Assembly: GCF_002915575.1 (NCBI RefSeq)
Contig: NZ_PQGD01000003.1
Coordinates: 247,044 to 311,043, forward strand
Direction of reading: 5' to 3'
DNA: 64,000 nt
Source of the DNA: Superficieibacter electus
GTDB taxonomy: Bacteria; Pseudomonadota; Gammaproteobacteria; Enterobacterales; Enterobacteriaceae
Positions 44,101 through 53,025 of the stretch are shown here, one piece after another. The notes below the pieces were generated by a model. It saw nothing but the letters and a program-made list of their open reading frames with translations. It searched no databases and had not been told where the DNA came from. A program made the position numbers and the translations under genes. Every line of letters starts with the position of its first letter. Position 1 is the stretch's first letter.

Positions 44101-45404
44101 ACGCGGTCATTGATATTGATATTGCCGACGGGCTGATCGACCAGCCGCGTCACGTGCATGCCCACGGCCTCGCTCCCGGCATCACCCGTTTGACTGCCTC
44201 GCTGGCGCATCCTGACGGCAGCCGCTGGCAAAGTAGCGCCCGCTTTTTGATTGGTCAGGACGGCTCGCTGGATGTGGATACTACCGTACCGCTGGAGGGA
44301 GACTGGGCGGAAAACGAGCCGATGGCCCCGATCTGGTCGCTGCGCCAGAGCGCGCCGCCGACTGACCCGGCGCAGAGTGACCGCCTTCAGCCCCGCCGGA
44401 TAAGATTACAAATTGTTGATGCCGCGGGTGCGACGGCTGACGCCGTTGTGACGCAGCGTTTTCTGGCCGACGGCGTTACCCGCCAGGAGGTGCGGGAAAA
44501 CGGTCTGTCCGGCACGCTGTTTATCCCGCCCGGCGATGGCCCTCACCCGCGGGTGATCGTGCTTAATGGCTCGGGGGGCGGAACGCCTGAACAGCGGGCC
44601 GCGCTGCTGGCGGCCCATGGTTATATTGGTTTTGCGCTGGCCTATTTTAACGCGCCCGGACGGCCAGAGACGATTTCGGCCACGCCGCTGGAGTATTTTG
44701 CCACTGCACTGGACTTTGCCCGTCAGACGTTGCACCCGCGTAACGGTTTTATAGCCGTGGCGGGGCACTCCCGCGGCGGGGAACTGGCGCTGCTGCTGGG
44801 GGCCACGTTCCCGGCACAGGTAAATGCCGTGATTGGCTACGTTCCCAGCGCCGTGATCCACGGCACGCTGCGGGCAGGCAGACCGGATGAGCCGCGCGAT
44901 GCCCCCGCCTGGACATGGCACGGTCAGCCGCTGCGTAATATCTGGCAGGATAATCCCCATGCCGACTGGCACGCATTTGATTATCCATCGCGGCCCGGGG
45001 TTCACATACGTCAGGCCCCGGCGTTTGTGAATGTTGAGCGCGACGCGCCGAGCCTGGCGGCGGCGCGCATTCCGGTAGAACGCATTGGCGGACCGGTGCT
45101 GCTCATTTCCGGCACTGATGATGGCTTCTGGCCTTCCACCGATTATTGCGAACGGATCGCCGCCGATCTGCGCACCCATGCGCACCGCTGGCCGGTAGTG
45201 CATCAGCGACACGCGCACAGCGGTCACGCTATCGGCTTTCCTTTTGTCCCCACCACCGAGATTGCCAAAGTCCATCCGGTCGCCGGGGTGGTCATCGACG
45301 GTGGCGGAACGCCGGTCGCCAACGCCCGCGCGAACCGTCAGAGCTGGGAACAGGTGCTGGGATTTCTCGCCAACGCCGTGGCCGGTCATCAGGAGGTGAA
45401 ATGA
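44097..45404 (+). CDS. BAAT/acyl-CoA thioester hydrolase family alpha/beta hydrolase
   Basis: This 435-residue protein has an N-terminal immunoglobulin-like domain of acyl-CoA thioesterase/bile acid-CoA:amino acid N-acyltransferase type, followed by an alpha/beta hydrolase domain. The N-domain shows the tandem RHVHAHGLAPG and TTVPLEGDW segments. The nucleophile elbow is GHSRGGELA near residue 223, with serine where mammalian BAAT has cysteine. The acid is probably in ISGTDDGFWP near 340 and the histidine in AHSGHAIGFP near 378. It lies between a binding protein and its ATPase gene, overlapping both by 4 bases, so transport and hydrolysis are made together. It likely cleaves an ester, thioester or amide of the imported compound. 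Confidence 0.85.
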   Translation: MNAVIDIDIADGLIDQPRHVHAHGLAPGITRLTASLAHPDGSRWQSSARFLIGQDGSLDVDTTVPLEGDWAENEPMAPIWSLRQSAPPTDPAQSDRLQPRRIRLQIVDAAGATADAVVTQRFLADGVTRQEVRENGLSGTLFIPPGDGPHPRVIVLNGSGGGTPEQRAALLAAHGYIGFALAYFNAPGRPETISATPLEYFATALDFARQTLHPRNGFIAVAGHSRGGELALLLGATFPAQVNAVIGYVPSAVIHGTLRAGRPDEPRDAPAWTWHGQPLRNIWQDNPHADWHAFDYPSRPGVHIRQAPAFVNVERDAPSLAAARIPVERIGGPVLLISGTDDGFWPSTDYCERIAADLRTHAHRWPVVHQRHAHSGHAIGFPFVPTTEIAKVHPVAGVVIDGGGTPVANARANRQSWEQVLGFLANAVAGHQEVK

Positions 45405-46159
45405 GCGCCGCCCTTGAACTGCGCGGCGTCGGCCTGACCTATGCCACCCGGCGCGGCGAAATCAATGCTCTCGACTATGTTAACTTACAGGTGGGCGATG
45501 GCGAGTTTGTCGCGCTGTTGGGGCCTTCCGGCTGTGGCAAATCCACCGTCTTAAAACTGGCCGCGGGACTTATCAGCGCCACGCGCGGCGAGGTGCGGGT
45601 GGCATCGCGCCTGGTTACCGGGCCGGGACGTGACGCAGGGGTGGTGTTTCAGAAGCCCAACCTGTTGCCGTGGAAGAGCGTACTGGAAAACGTTCTCTTA
45701 CCGGCCCGCACCCTTGGGATGCCGATCCAACCGGCGAGGATACGCGCCCTCCAGATGCTTGAGTTAGTGGGGCTGTCCGATTTCGCAGGAGATTATCCTT
45801 TTGAACTGTCAGGCGGTATGCAGCAGCGGGTCGGTATTGCGCGGATGCTGCTCCACGATCCGCAGCTCTTATTAATGGATGAGCCTTTTGCCGCGCTGGA
45901 TGCGCTCTCTCGAGAGGCGCTGACCCTGGAGCTACAGCGCATCTGGGGGCAGCAGCGTAAATCGGTGCTGTTTATTACCCACAGCATTCAGGAAGCGGTA
46001 TTCCTTGCCGACCGGGTGCTGGTGATGTCGCCGCGTCCAGGGCAGATCGTTGAGGAGCTGGCCGTTCCGCTGGCGCGCCCACGCACCCTTGAAACGCTGG
46101 CCGACCCGCAGTTTATGGCCCTGTGCCAGCATTTACGGAGATATTTTACCCATGGGTAG
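45401..46159 (+). CDS. SsuB/TauB-type ABC transporter ATPase, second importer
   Basis: This 252-residue ATPase begins at the ATGA overlap with the hydrolase gene (AGGAGG nine bases upstream). Walker A GPSGCGKST is at about residues 43-51, the signature LSGGMQQRVGIARML near 137, Walker B LLLMDEPFAALD near 159, and VLFITHSIQEAV follows. The frame is open upstream inside the hydrolase gene and that part is spurious. It overlaps the permease gene by 8 bases. Confidence 0.9.
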   Translation: MSAALELRGVGLTYATRRGEINALDYVNLQVGDGEFVALLGPSGCGKSTVLKLAAGLISATRGEVRVASRLVTGPGRDAGVVFQKPNLLPWKSVLENVLLPARTLGMPIQPARIRALQMLELVGLSDFAGDYPFELSGGMQQRVGIARMLLHDPQLLLMDEPFAALDALSREALTLELQRIWGQQRKSVLFITHSIQEAVFLADRVLVMSPRPGQIVEELAVPLARPRTLETLADPQFMALCQHLRRYFTHG

Positions 46160-46949
46160 ATTTTTACCGCTGCTGTACCCTTTTATTAGCCTCGCGGTGC
46201 TGTTACTGATCTGGGAGGGCAGCGTGCGTTTTTTTGCCATACCAGATTATTTGCTGCCCTCGCCTGCGGCCGTCTGGCAGGCGCTGCTTACGGGATTTCG
46301 CGACGGCAGCCTGTGGCCGCATATCGCCACTACGCTCGGGGAAACGCTGAGCGGCTATGCGATTGGCAGCCTGCTGGCGATTGTGCTCGGCGTCGCGCTG
46401 GCGGAGTCCCGCACCTTTGAGCAGTTTGTTTATCCGCTGCTGGTGGCGCTTCAGGCGACGCCGAAAGTGGCGCTGGGGCCGATTATTCTGGTGTGGTTTG
46501 GCTTTGGTATGCTGTCGAAAATCGTGCTGGTGACGCTGGTGTGCTTTTTCCCTCTGTTTGTGAATACGGTGAACGGTATTCGTCGCGCCGATAGCGAACT
46601 GCTGGATGCCTGCCGGGCATTTTCCGCCTCGCGTCGCTGGCTATTGTTTCACGTTAAGCTTCCTTCAGCGGCAGGCGAGATTTTTGCCGGGCTACAGATA
46701 GGTGTGGCGCTGGCGTTAATCGGCGCGGTGGTGGCGGAGTTTCTATCGGCGCAAAACGGACTGGGGTATTTGATCGCCTCAAGCTCGGTCAGCATGAGCC
46801 TGTCGAGCATGTTTGCTGGCGTCGTGCTGCTGGCGCTGATTGGCCTGTGCGGCGCGCAAACGGTGCGCTGGCTTCAGCATCGGCTTGTTTTCTGGGAGGG
46901 TGGCGCAGCTGTGCGTCATCAACGACATAAGAAGCCTGGCGACAGGTAG
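46152..46949 (+). CDS. SsuC/TauC-type ABC transporter permease, second importer
   Basis: This inner-membrane permease has 265 residues and about six helices. It has LLPSPAAVWQALLTGF near residue 34, the docking loop ELLDACRAFSASRRWLLFHVKLPSA near 161, and TPKVALGPIILVWFG near 103, all typical of SsuC/TauC proteins. It begins inside the ATPase gene (ATG 46152) and is the last gene of the operon before treA. It should form a homodimeric channel with the ATPase above. Confidence 0.88.
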   Translation: MGRFLPLLYPFISLAVLLLIWEGSVRFFAIPDYLLPSPAAVWQALLTGFRDGSLWPHIATTLGETLSGYAIGSLLAIVLGVALAESRTFEQFVYPLLVALQATPKVALGPIILVWFGFGMLSKIVLVTLVCFFPLFVNTVNGIRRADSELLDACRAFSASRRWLLFHVKLPSAAGEIFAGLQIGVALALIGAVVAEFLSAQNGLGYLIASSSVSMSLSSMFAGVVLLALIGLCGAQTVRWLQHRLVFWEGGAAVRHQRHKKPGDR

Positions 46950-47096
46950 TTTTTGCTCACCCGTTTGCGGTGCAAAAATGTCTGCTGCGCCGCAAAATGC
47001 CACATTCATCGCACGGTGTGGTCGATATTCGTCTAAGGTTTTCAGATGGTTGATTGCAGCCGATCCGCTGATCGCCTGGCTTAAGGAGAATAATCG
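46950..47096 (+). promoter_or_regulatory. treA upstream region
   Basis: These 147 bases separate the last importer gene from treA. AAGGAG at 47082-47087 is the trehalase ribosome-binding site. In E. coli treA is induced by osmotic stress through sigma-S; I could not assign a convincing -10 box here. No terminator hairpin with a T-run is evident for the preceding operon. Confidence 0.4.
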
Positions 47097-48776
47097 ATGA
47101 CAATACCTGCTACGCGCCGCCCTTCCGAGCTGGCGCTGAATATTGCACTTGGCACGCTGCTTTTTGCCGCCGGGTCGGCACTGGCGGATGATGCGCTGAA
47201 GCAGCCGCCGGATATCCTGCTCGGCCCGCTGTTTACCGATGTGCAGAGCGCTAAACTTTTCCCCGATCAAAAGACCTTTGCCGATGCGGTGCCGAAAGGC
47301 GATCCGCTGATGATCCTCGCCGATTACCGGATGCAGCGCAGCCAGCGAGGCTTCGATTTGCGTCATTTTGTCGAGGTAAATTTTACCCTGCCCGCTGAAG
47401 GCGAAAAGTACGTGCCGCCAGCAGGTGAAAGCCTGCGCGCGCATATCGACAACCTGTGGCCGGTGCTGACCCGCACCACCGATCGCGCCAGCAAGTGGGA
47501 TTCCCTGCTGCCGTTACCTAAATCTTATGTCGTTCCTGGCGGCCGCTTCCGCGAAGTGTATTACTGGGACAGTTACTTCACCATGCTGGGGCTGGCGGAG
47601 AGCGGGCACTGGGATAAGATTGAGGATATGATCGCCAACTTCGCGTATGAAATTGACGCCTTCGGCCATATTCCCAACGGCAACCGCAGTTACTACCTCA
47701 GCCGCTCACAGCCGCCGTTCTTTGCGTTTATGGTGGAACTGCTGGCCGACCACAAGGGCGATGAGGTGTTAAAACAGTATCTGCCGCAGCTGGAAAAAGA
47801 ACACAATTACTGGATGGAAGGTGCTGATGCACTTACCGCCGGGCAGAGCAATAAACGGGTGGTCAAACTGGATGACGGCGCGGTACTGAACCGCTACTGG
47901 GACGAGCGCGATGCGCCGCGTACCGAGTCGTGGCTTGACGATGTGACGACCGCGAAGAACACGCCGAATCGCCCGGCCACTGAGGTGTACCGCGATCTGC
48001 GCGCCGGTGCGGCTTCCGGCTGGGACTTCAGCTCCCGCTGGATGGACGATCCGAATCAGCTTGGCACCCTGCGCACCACCAGCATTGTGCCGGTGGATTT
48101 GAACTCGCTGATGTTTAAAATGGAAAAAGTGCTGGCCCGCGCCAGCAACGCGGCCGGTGACAGTGCGAAAGCCAGTCAGTATGACGCCGACGCCAGCGCG
48201 CGCCAGCGGGCGATGGAAACGTACCTGTGGAACGACAAAGACGGCTGGTATGCCGATTACGATCTGAAAACGAAGAAGGTGCGTAATCAGCTTACCGCCG
48301 CCGCCTTGTTCCCGCTATACGTGAATGCGGCGGCCAAAGACCGGGCGGATAAAGTCGCTACGGCGACCGCATCACAACTGCTGAAGCCCGGCGGGATCAC
48401 CACCACTACCGTCAACACCGGACAGCAATGGGATGCGCCAAACGGCTGGGCACCACTGCAATGGGTGGCCACCGAAGGGTTGCAAAATTATGGTCATCAA
48501 AAAGTAGCGATGGATGTGACCTGGCGATTCCTGACCAATGTGCAGCACACTTACGATCGCGAGAAGAAACTGGTCGAGAAGTATGACGTCAGTTCCACCG
48601 GTACCGGCGGTGGCGGCGGCGAGTATCCCCTTCAGGATGGTTTTGGCTGGACGAATGGCGTCACGCTGAAGATGCTCGATTTAGTCTGTCCGAAAGAAAA
48701 ACCCTGTGACAACGTTCCCTCCTCCCGCCCGCAGGCGGCGAATGATGATTCAATGACGCAAAAACAGGCGCAGTAA
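47097..48776 (+). CDS. treA: Periplasmic trehalase TreA
   Basis: This is a GH37 trehalase of 559 residues, close to E. coli TreA (565). It hydrolyses trehalose to two glucoses in the periplasm. The signal peptide runs to about SALA-DDAL (residue 31). GH37 signature 1, [15 protein letters not shown], lies near residue 144, and signature 2, [12 protein letters not shown], near residue 443. In E. coli it is an osmotically induced gene of the 26-min region. Here it marks the left edge of the stretch with conserved E. coli gene order. The last residues are a low-complexity [14 protein letters not shown] tail. Confidence 0.96.
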   Translation: MTIPATRRPSELALNIALGTLLFAAGSALADDALKQPPDILLGPLFTDVQSAKLFPDQKTFADAVPKGDPLMILADYRMQRSQRGFDLRHFVEVNFTLPAEGEKYVPPAGESLRAHIDNLWPVLTRTTDRASKWDSLLPLPKSYVVPGGRFREVYYWDSYFTMLGLAESGHWDKIEDMIANFAYEIDAFGHIPNGNRSYYLSRSQPPFFAFMVELLADHKGDEVLKQYLPQLEKEHNYWMEGADALTAGQSNKRVVKLDDGAVLNRYWDERDAPRTESWLDDVTTAKNTPNRPATEVYRDLRAGAASGWDFSSRWMDDPNQLGTLRTTSIVPVDLNSLMFKMEKVLARASNAAGDSAKASQYDADASARQRAMETYLWNDKDGWYADYDLKTKKVRNQLTAAALFPLYVNAAAKDRADKVATATASQLLKPGGITTTTVNTGQQWDAPNGWAPLQWVATEGLQNYGHQKVAMDVTWRFLTNVQHTYDREKKLVEKYDVSSTGTGGGGGEYPLQDGFGWTNGVTLKMLDLVCPKEKPCDNVPSSRPQAANDDSMTQKQAQ

Positions 48777-48784
48777 TCACTCTG

Positions 48785-48810
48785 ACCCACTACCCGTTTT
48801 GGTAGTGGGT
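48785..48810 (+). terminator. Hairpin downstream of treA
   Basis: A perfect 10-base stem, ACCCACTACC with GGTAGTGGGT, closes a 6-base loop 8 bases after the treA stop. It is followed by TCCCTCTT, a weak T-run. It is a probable intrinsic terminator of treA. Confidence 0.75.
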
Positions 48811-48912
48811 TCCCTCTTGCTTCAATAATTCTTCTTTTCCTGTACGGACTTAACGGCGGAATCCCTTGATTTGCCGGGGATTTCCTTGCGCAAATTGCTT
48901 GAATATAAAAAC

Positions 48913-48931
48913 GATAACAATAATAATTCGC
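48913..48931 (+). promoter_or_regulatory. Fur box upstream of siderophore receptor
   Basis: GATAACAATAATAATTCGC aligns with the 19-base Fur consensus GATAATGATAATCATTATC at 13 positions, with the left half nearly perfect. It lies about 40 bases before the receptor start, where Fur would block transcription under iron sufficiency. Confidence 0.75.
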
Positions 48932-48970
48932 ATTTCTCAGTTACTTTTTTTCACAATCCCGGAATGTGCG

Positions 48971-51088
48971 ATGACCCGATTGATTGCTAAACGCTCTACG
49001 CTAGCCTGCGCGCTGGCGCTGGCGCTACCTCACTATGCCCTGGCAGAAGAAACAGTAGTGGTGACCGCCGCGCCGGTTGAATCCGCTGTTGCGCCAACCA
49101 AAGGCTATACCGCCAAAACCTCGCGCGGCGCGACCAAAACCGATGAGCCGCTGATCACCACCGCCCAGTCGGTTTCGGTCGTGACCCGTCAGCAGATGGA
49201 CGATCAGGGGGCCAATACCATCAGCCAGGCGCTGAATTATACGCCGGGGGTGTACTCTAATTTCAGCGGCGGCGCGACCCGTTTTGACACCGTGTCGCTA
49301 CGCGGCTTCCACGGCGGCGACGTGGATAACCTGTTCCTTGACGGCATGCGTCTGATGAGCGACGGCGGCAGTCATAACGTGATGCAGATCGATCCGTGGT
49401 TTATTGAGCGCGTGGACGTGGTGAAAGGCCCGTCGTCGGCGCTGTACGGCCAGAGCGTGCCGGGCGGGCTGGTCAACCTGACCTCAAAACGTCCGCAATT
49501 TACGTCGGAAGGCCACGTCCGGCTGAGCGGCGGCACACAGAATACGAAAGGCGGCGCGTTTGACTACACCGATGCCATCAACGATCAGTGGGCGTACCGT
49601 ATTATTGGTATGACGCGCACCAGCGACACCCAGTATGACCATACGCGCGAAGAACGTTACGCCATTTCGCCTTCCCTGCTGTGGCAGCCGGATTCGGACA
49701 CCAGCCTGCTGCTGCGCGCCTATCTGCAAAAAGATCCGTCCGGAGGTTATCACGGTTCACTGCCGCTGGACGGTACCCGCTATGCGCACAATGGTCGTAA
49801 GCTGTCGAATCATACTAATGAGGGCGATCCGGGTGACGGCTACAAACGTCGCGAGCAGATTTACAGCATGGAGTTTGACCACCAGTTTGATGACATCTGG
49901 TCGGTACATTCCAGCGGTAGCTACACCCACTCCAACGTCTCTCTCGACCAGGTTTATCAGGTCGGCTGGATCGACGGTTCAGACGATCTGGCCCGCGGTT
50001 ACAGCGGTTCCCGCGGATCGCTGGACGCCTGGTCAACCGACAACCGCGTGCAGGCTGATTTCGCTACCGGCGATGTGACGCACACCGTTGTCCTCGGTGG
50101 CGAATATCATCGCTTCCGCAATGATTTGTGGACCGGCGCAGGTGATGCCGCCGCGCTGAACCCGTTTACCGGCTATACGCCGCAAACCGGGCATACCGTG
50201 GACTACAGCGACTATAACAACCGCCGCTACTATCAGACCGGGGTTTATCTCCAGGATGAGATGGTGTGGAATCGCTGGCATCTGGATCTGTCCGGGCGTT
50301 TTGACCGCATTGTTTCTGAGCAGGTTAGCGATACCAATGGCACGAAAAGTCGGCGTTCTGACGATCACGTTAGTACCCGCGCCTCGCTGCTGTACGCCTT
50401 TGAAAACGGCCTGTCGCCCTACCTGAGCTACAGCGAAGCCATCACCCCGGCAACGCTGGCCGGTGCTGACGGTACGCTGCTGAAACCGACCACCGCCGAG
50501 CAGTATGAGGCGGGGCTGAAATTCCAGCCGCCGGGGACGTCCGATCTTTACAGCGTGGCAATTTATGATTTAACCCAGAAAGACGTGGCGACGCGCGATA
50601 TTAATATTGCCACCGCCACCTTTATTCCGGCCGGAAAGGTGCATTCACAGGGCGTGGAGCTTGAAGCACGTAATCAGATCACCCCTGAACTGAGTACCAT
50701 TGCGTCGTATACCTGGAACCGTCTGCGCTTCCAGGATTCACTGGACGGCAATGACGGTAATATGCCGCAGTTAACGCCGGATCAGATGGCTTCACTGTGG
50801 GCGCATTATCAGTTTGCGGGCGGCATCAGCGTGGGCACCGGGGTACGCTATATCGGCAAGCAGTGGGCTGATGACCAGAATACCGAACGCCTGCCGTCGA
50901 CCACCCTGCTGGATGCCTCCGTGCGAGCGGATCTGGGCGCGTGGACGCCATCACTGAAAGGGGCATTTGTGCAGGTTAACGCCAACAATCTGACCGACCG
51001 CGAGTATGTGGCGGGCTGCTATGGCACAGGAAACTGCTATGTAGGCGCGGAACGTAGCGTGATTGCCACGGTGGGTTACGACTTTTGA
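48971..51088 (+). CDS. foxA: TonB-dependent hydroxamate siderophore receptor (FoxA/FhuA-like)
   Basis: This 705-residue outer-membrane receptor begins with a signal peptide (MTRLIAKRS...HYALA, cleaved before EETVVV). The TonB box is ETVVVTA at the mature N-terminus. The plug domain contains TAQSVSVVTRQQMDDQGA and VDVVKGPSSALYGQSVPGG, and a 22-strand barrel ends in VGYDF. The overall pattern is that of ferrichrome/ferrioxamine receptors (FoxA, FhuA, FhuE); FoxA is the closest impression but the exact siderophore is uncertain. ATG 48971 is preferred over the in-frame ATG 48866 because the signal peptide and TonB box follow it. A Fur box lies upstream. E. coli K-12 has no receptor gene between treA and ymgE. 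Confidence 0.85.
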   Translation: MTRLIAKRSTLACALALALPHYALAEETVVVTAAPVESAVAPTKGYTAKTSRGATKTDEPLITTAQSVSVVTRQQMDDQGANTISQALNYTPGVYSNFSGGATRFDTVSLRGFHGGDVDNLFLDGMRLMSDGGSHNVMQIDPWFIERVDVVKGPSSALYGQSVPGGLVNLTSKRPQFTSEGHVRLSGGTQNTKGGAFDYTDAINDQWAYRIIGMTRTSDTQYDHTREERYAISPSLLWQPDSDTSLLLRAYLQKDPSGGYHGSLPLDGTRYAHNGRKLSNHTNEGDPGDGYKRREQIYSMEFDHQFDDIWSVHSSGSYTHSNVSLDQVYQVGWIDGSDDLARGYSGSRGSLDAWSTDNRVQADFATGDVTHTVVLGGEYHRFRNDLWTGAGDAAALNPFTGYTPQTGHTVDYSDYNNRRYYQTGVYLQDEMVWNRWHLDLSGRFDRIVSEQVSDTNGTKSRRSDDHVSTRASLLYAFENGLSPYLSYSEAITPATLAGADGTLLKPTTAEQYEAGLKFQPPGTSDLYSVAIYDLTQKDVATRDINIATATFIPAGKVHSQGVELEARNQITPELSTIASYTWNRLRFQDSLDGNDGNMPQLTPDQMASLWAHYQFAGGISVGTGVRYIGKQWADDQNTERLPSTTLLDASVRADLGAWTPSLKGAFVQVNANNLTDREYVAGCYGTGNCYVGAERSVIATVGYDF

Positions 51089-51095
51089 TTAACGT

Positions 51096-51119
51096 GCCGG
51101 GCAGCATCTGCTGCCCGGC
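51096..51119. terminator. Hairpin between the receptor gene and ymgE
   Basis: GCCGGGCAGC and GCTGCCCGGC form a perfect 10-base stem with a 4-base loop between two convergent genes. There is no long T-run on either strand, but position and strength suggest a shared transcription terminator. Confidence 0.65.
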
Positions 51120-51136
51120 GAAAACAGCAGTACGGG

Positions 51137-51388
51137 TTACCGGCGAACCATGCGGAAGATAGCCAGAACCACAATGGCACCCACCACTGCGACCATAAAG
51201 CTACCCAGGTTAAAGCCGCTTACCGGGCCACCAATACCAAACAGCGTACTCAGCCAGCCACCGACCACCGCACCGACGATCCCGAGGATACAGGTGAGGA
51301 AGAAACCACCCCCGTCGCGTCCCGGCATAATCAGTTTGGCAATAATACCTGCAATTAATCCAAATACGATCCAGGCAATAATACCCAT
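51137..51388 (-). CDS. ymgE: YmgE/GlsB family small inner-membrane protein
   Basis: This is a membrane protein of 83-84 residues starting MGIIAW, the family start; the longer frame (from 51415) is not needed. It has three hydrophobic helices with GLIAGIIAKLIMPG near residue 9 and GIVGAVVGGWLS near 34, characteristic of transglycosylase-associated proteins (GlsB/YeaQ/YmgE). Function is poorly known; members are stress-linked. It sits between the receptor gene and ycgR; in E. coli ymgE is also adjacent to ycgR. Confidence 0.92.
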   Translation of the reverse strand: MGIIAWIVFGLIAGIIAKLIMPGRDGGGFFLTCILGIVGAVVGGWLSTLFGIGGPVSGFNLGSFMVAVVGAIVVLAIFRMVRR

Positions 51389-51524
51389 TCGTCCATCCTC
51401 CTGTAAGTCACACAAAATGCAGGTGTTGTTTCCCTGCGCTAACGATTCAAGTATAGGTAGTTCCTGATAAAAGTGCGGCGCTGGAGAAATTTTTTCTCGC
51501 TGGCAAAAAATCGATTAGCTGCTA

Positions 51525-51551
51525 TGAAGTTCTGCCGCCAGCCGCCGATAC
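51525..51551 (+). promoter_or_regulatory. Candidate flagellar sigma-28 promoter of ycgR
   Basis: TGAAGTTC (51525-51532), an 11-base spacer and GCCGATAC (51544-51551) match the FliA consensus TAAAGTTT-N11-GCCGATAA at 6/8 and 7/8 positions. ycgR is a class 3 flagellar gene in E. coli. A start site near 51558 would also rule out the upstream ATG codons at 51473 and 51524, and supports the GTG start at 51587. Confidence 0.75.
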
Positions 51552-51586
51552 TTCAGCAAAGAAAGATCATCAGGGAACCATTGGGC

Positions 51587-52318
51587 GTGACTCATCACAG
51601 TGAACAATTTCTTAAACAAAACCCGTTGGCGGTACTCGGCGTCCTGCGCGATTTGCACAAGCAGCAAATCCCTATCCGCGTGTGCTGGGCGTCCGGGCAG
51701 TTTATCAGCCGCATCCTCGATGTGAGCCAGGAACAACTGGTCATCGACTTCGGCAGCCAGGATTATGAAAACAGCGCCGTTCAGCGGGCGCAGAACATTG
51801 AGATCACCGCCGAAACCCAGGGCGCGAAGGTCGAATTTCATTTGCCCGTGCTGCGAAGCGCTGCCTGGCAGCAACTACCGGCGTTTATTACTCCCCTGCC
51901 GCCGTCGCTGTGGTTTTTGCAGCGGCGAGAATATTTCCGCATCAGCGCGCCGCTGCATCCGGCTTACTTTTGTCATGCCAGACTCGCCGATAACAGCGTG
52001 ATACGTTTTCGGCTGTACGATTTGTCGCTAGGCGGGATGGGCGCATTAATGGACAATCCGCCACCGGAAAGCTTACAGCCTGGCGTGCGCCTGTCGCAGA
52101 TTGAACTGGATATGGGAGAATGGGGACGCTTTCACTTTGACGTTCAGCTGATTGCCATTACCGAGCGCAAAGTTGTTGACGGCAAAAATGAAACCATCAG
52201 CACGCCGCGACTGAGTTTTCGTTTTCTCAACGTCAGCCCGGCGGCGGAACGCGAACTCCAGCGCATTATCTTCTCACTGGAGCGCGAGGCGCGCGAACGC
52301 GCCAAAAAAGTCCGCTGA
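51587..52318 (+). CDS. ycgR: Flagellar brake protein YcgR
   Basis: This cyclic-di-GMP effector binds the flagellar motor and slows swimming when the second messenger is high. It has about 243 residues (E. coli YcgR has 244). The N-terminal YcgR domain starts VTHHSEQFLKQNPLAVL, matching E. coli MSHYHEQFLKQ, so I choose GTG 51587. The PilZ domain follows: the c-di-GMP motif RREYFR near residue 114 and DLSLGGMGA near 145. A sigma-28 promoter lies 36 bases upstream. Longer in-frame starts would place translation before the transcript begins. Confidence 0.93.
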   Translation: MTHHSEQFLKQNPLAVLGVLRDLHKQQIPIRVCWASGQFISRILDVSQEQLVIDFGSQDYENSAVQRAQNIEITAETQGAKVEFHLPVLRSAAWQQLPAFITPLPPSLWFLQRREYFRISAPLHPAYFCHARLADNSVIRFRLYDLSLGGMGALMDNPPPESLQPGVRLSQIELDMGEWGRFHFDVQLIAITERKVVDGKNETISTPRLSFRFLNVSPAAERELQRIIFSLEREARERAKKVR

Positions 52319-52930
52319 TTACATGGCGTCCATGGCTTTCTGCACCTTCCAGATGTAGCGCGGAGCCTGCGGCGATGGATGCTTGTCGGCAACGTGCTCA
52401 ACAAATTCATCCGGGCTTAAATCGTTAATCTCTTCAATCGCTTCTTTGCGATCGGACGAAAAGGTTCTGAGCAATGCGCCTGCCCCGTTGGCATACGCCA
52501 CCACCAGCGCGTATTGCATGGTTTCAGGATTTTTGATCCCCGCCAGCGCACCGTGCTCCAGAATGCTCAAATAGGCGGTGCCCATTGAGATATTGCGTTC
52601 CGGATTTTTCAGTTCGCTGGTGGACGGCTGCCCACTCCAGCCCATATGGCGATACACGTCGCGCCCCGACGTTGAGGCTTTAAGCTGCATCAATCCTACG
52701 GCATTGGATTTGCTGACAACCGTCGGATTACCGCCGGATTCGATGGCAATTATCGCCGTGATCAGCCGCGGACTGACGCCCCACGCCTCACCCGCTTTCT
52801 GGCTTATTGGCATCCACTGCATCGCGCGTTTCACCGGCACTTCAGGGTTCCACGGCGGGTTGGTATAATCCTGTTTTGAAGAACATCCGGCCAGTAATAC
52901 AATCAAAAAAGCAAACCATCTTAATTTCAC
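52319..52930 (-). CDS. emtA: Lytic murein transglycosylase E (EmtA/MltE)
   Basis: This 203-residue lipoprotein is an endo-acting peptidoglycan lytic transglycosylase. The lipobox LLAGC places Cys16 at the start of the mature protein, with anchoring in the outer membrane. The SLT fold has the catalytic glutamate in [10 protein letters not shown] near residue 64, as in E. coli EmtA, then VGLMQLKAS and YLSILEHG. It converges with ycgR with no gap; the stop codons are adjacent. Gene order matches E. coli. Confidence 0.95.
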   Translation of the reverse strand: MKLRWFAFLIVLLAGCSSKQDYTNPPWNPEVPVKRAMQWMPISQKAGEAWGVSPRLITAIIAIESGGNPTVVSKSNAVGLMQLKASTSGRDVYRHMGWSGQPSTSELKNPERNISMGTAYLSILEHGALAGIKNPETMQYALVVAYANGAGALLRTFSSDRKEAIEEINDLSPDEFVEHVADKHPSPQAPRYIWKVQKAMDAM

Positions 52931-53025
52931 GCATCAATCCTTTTATACCTGCGATCCGCCGCTGCGGATGACAACGGTTGGGGTTAACTGCATGATAACC
53001 GTTTCATTACCAGCAAGGAAATGCC

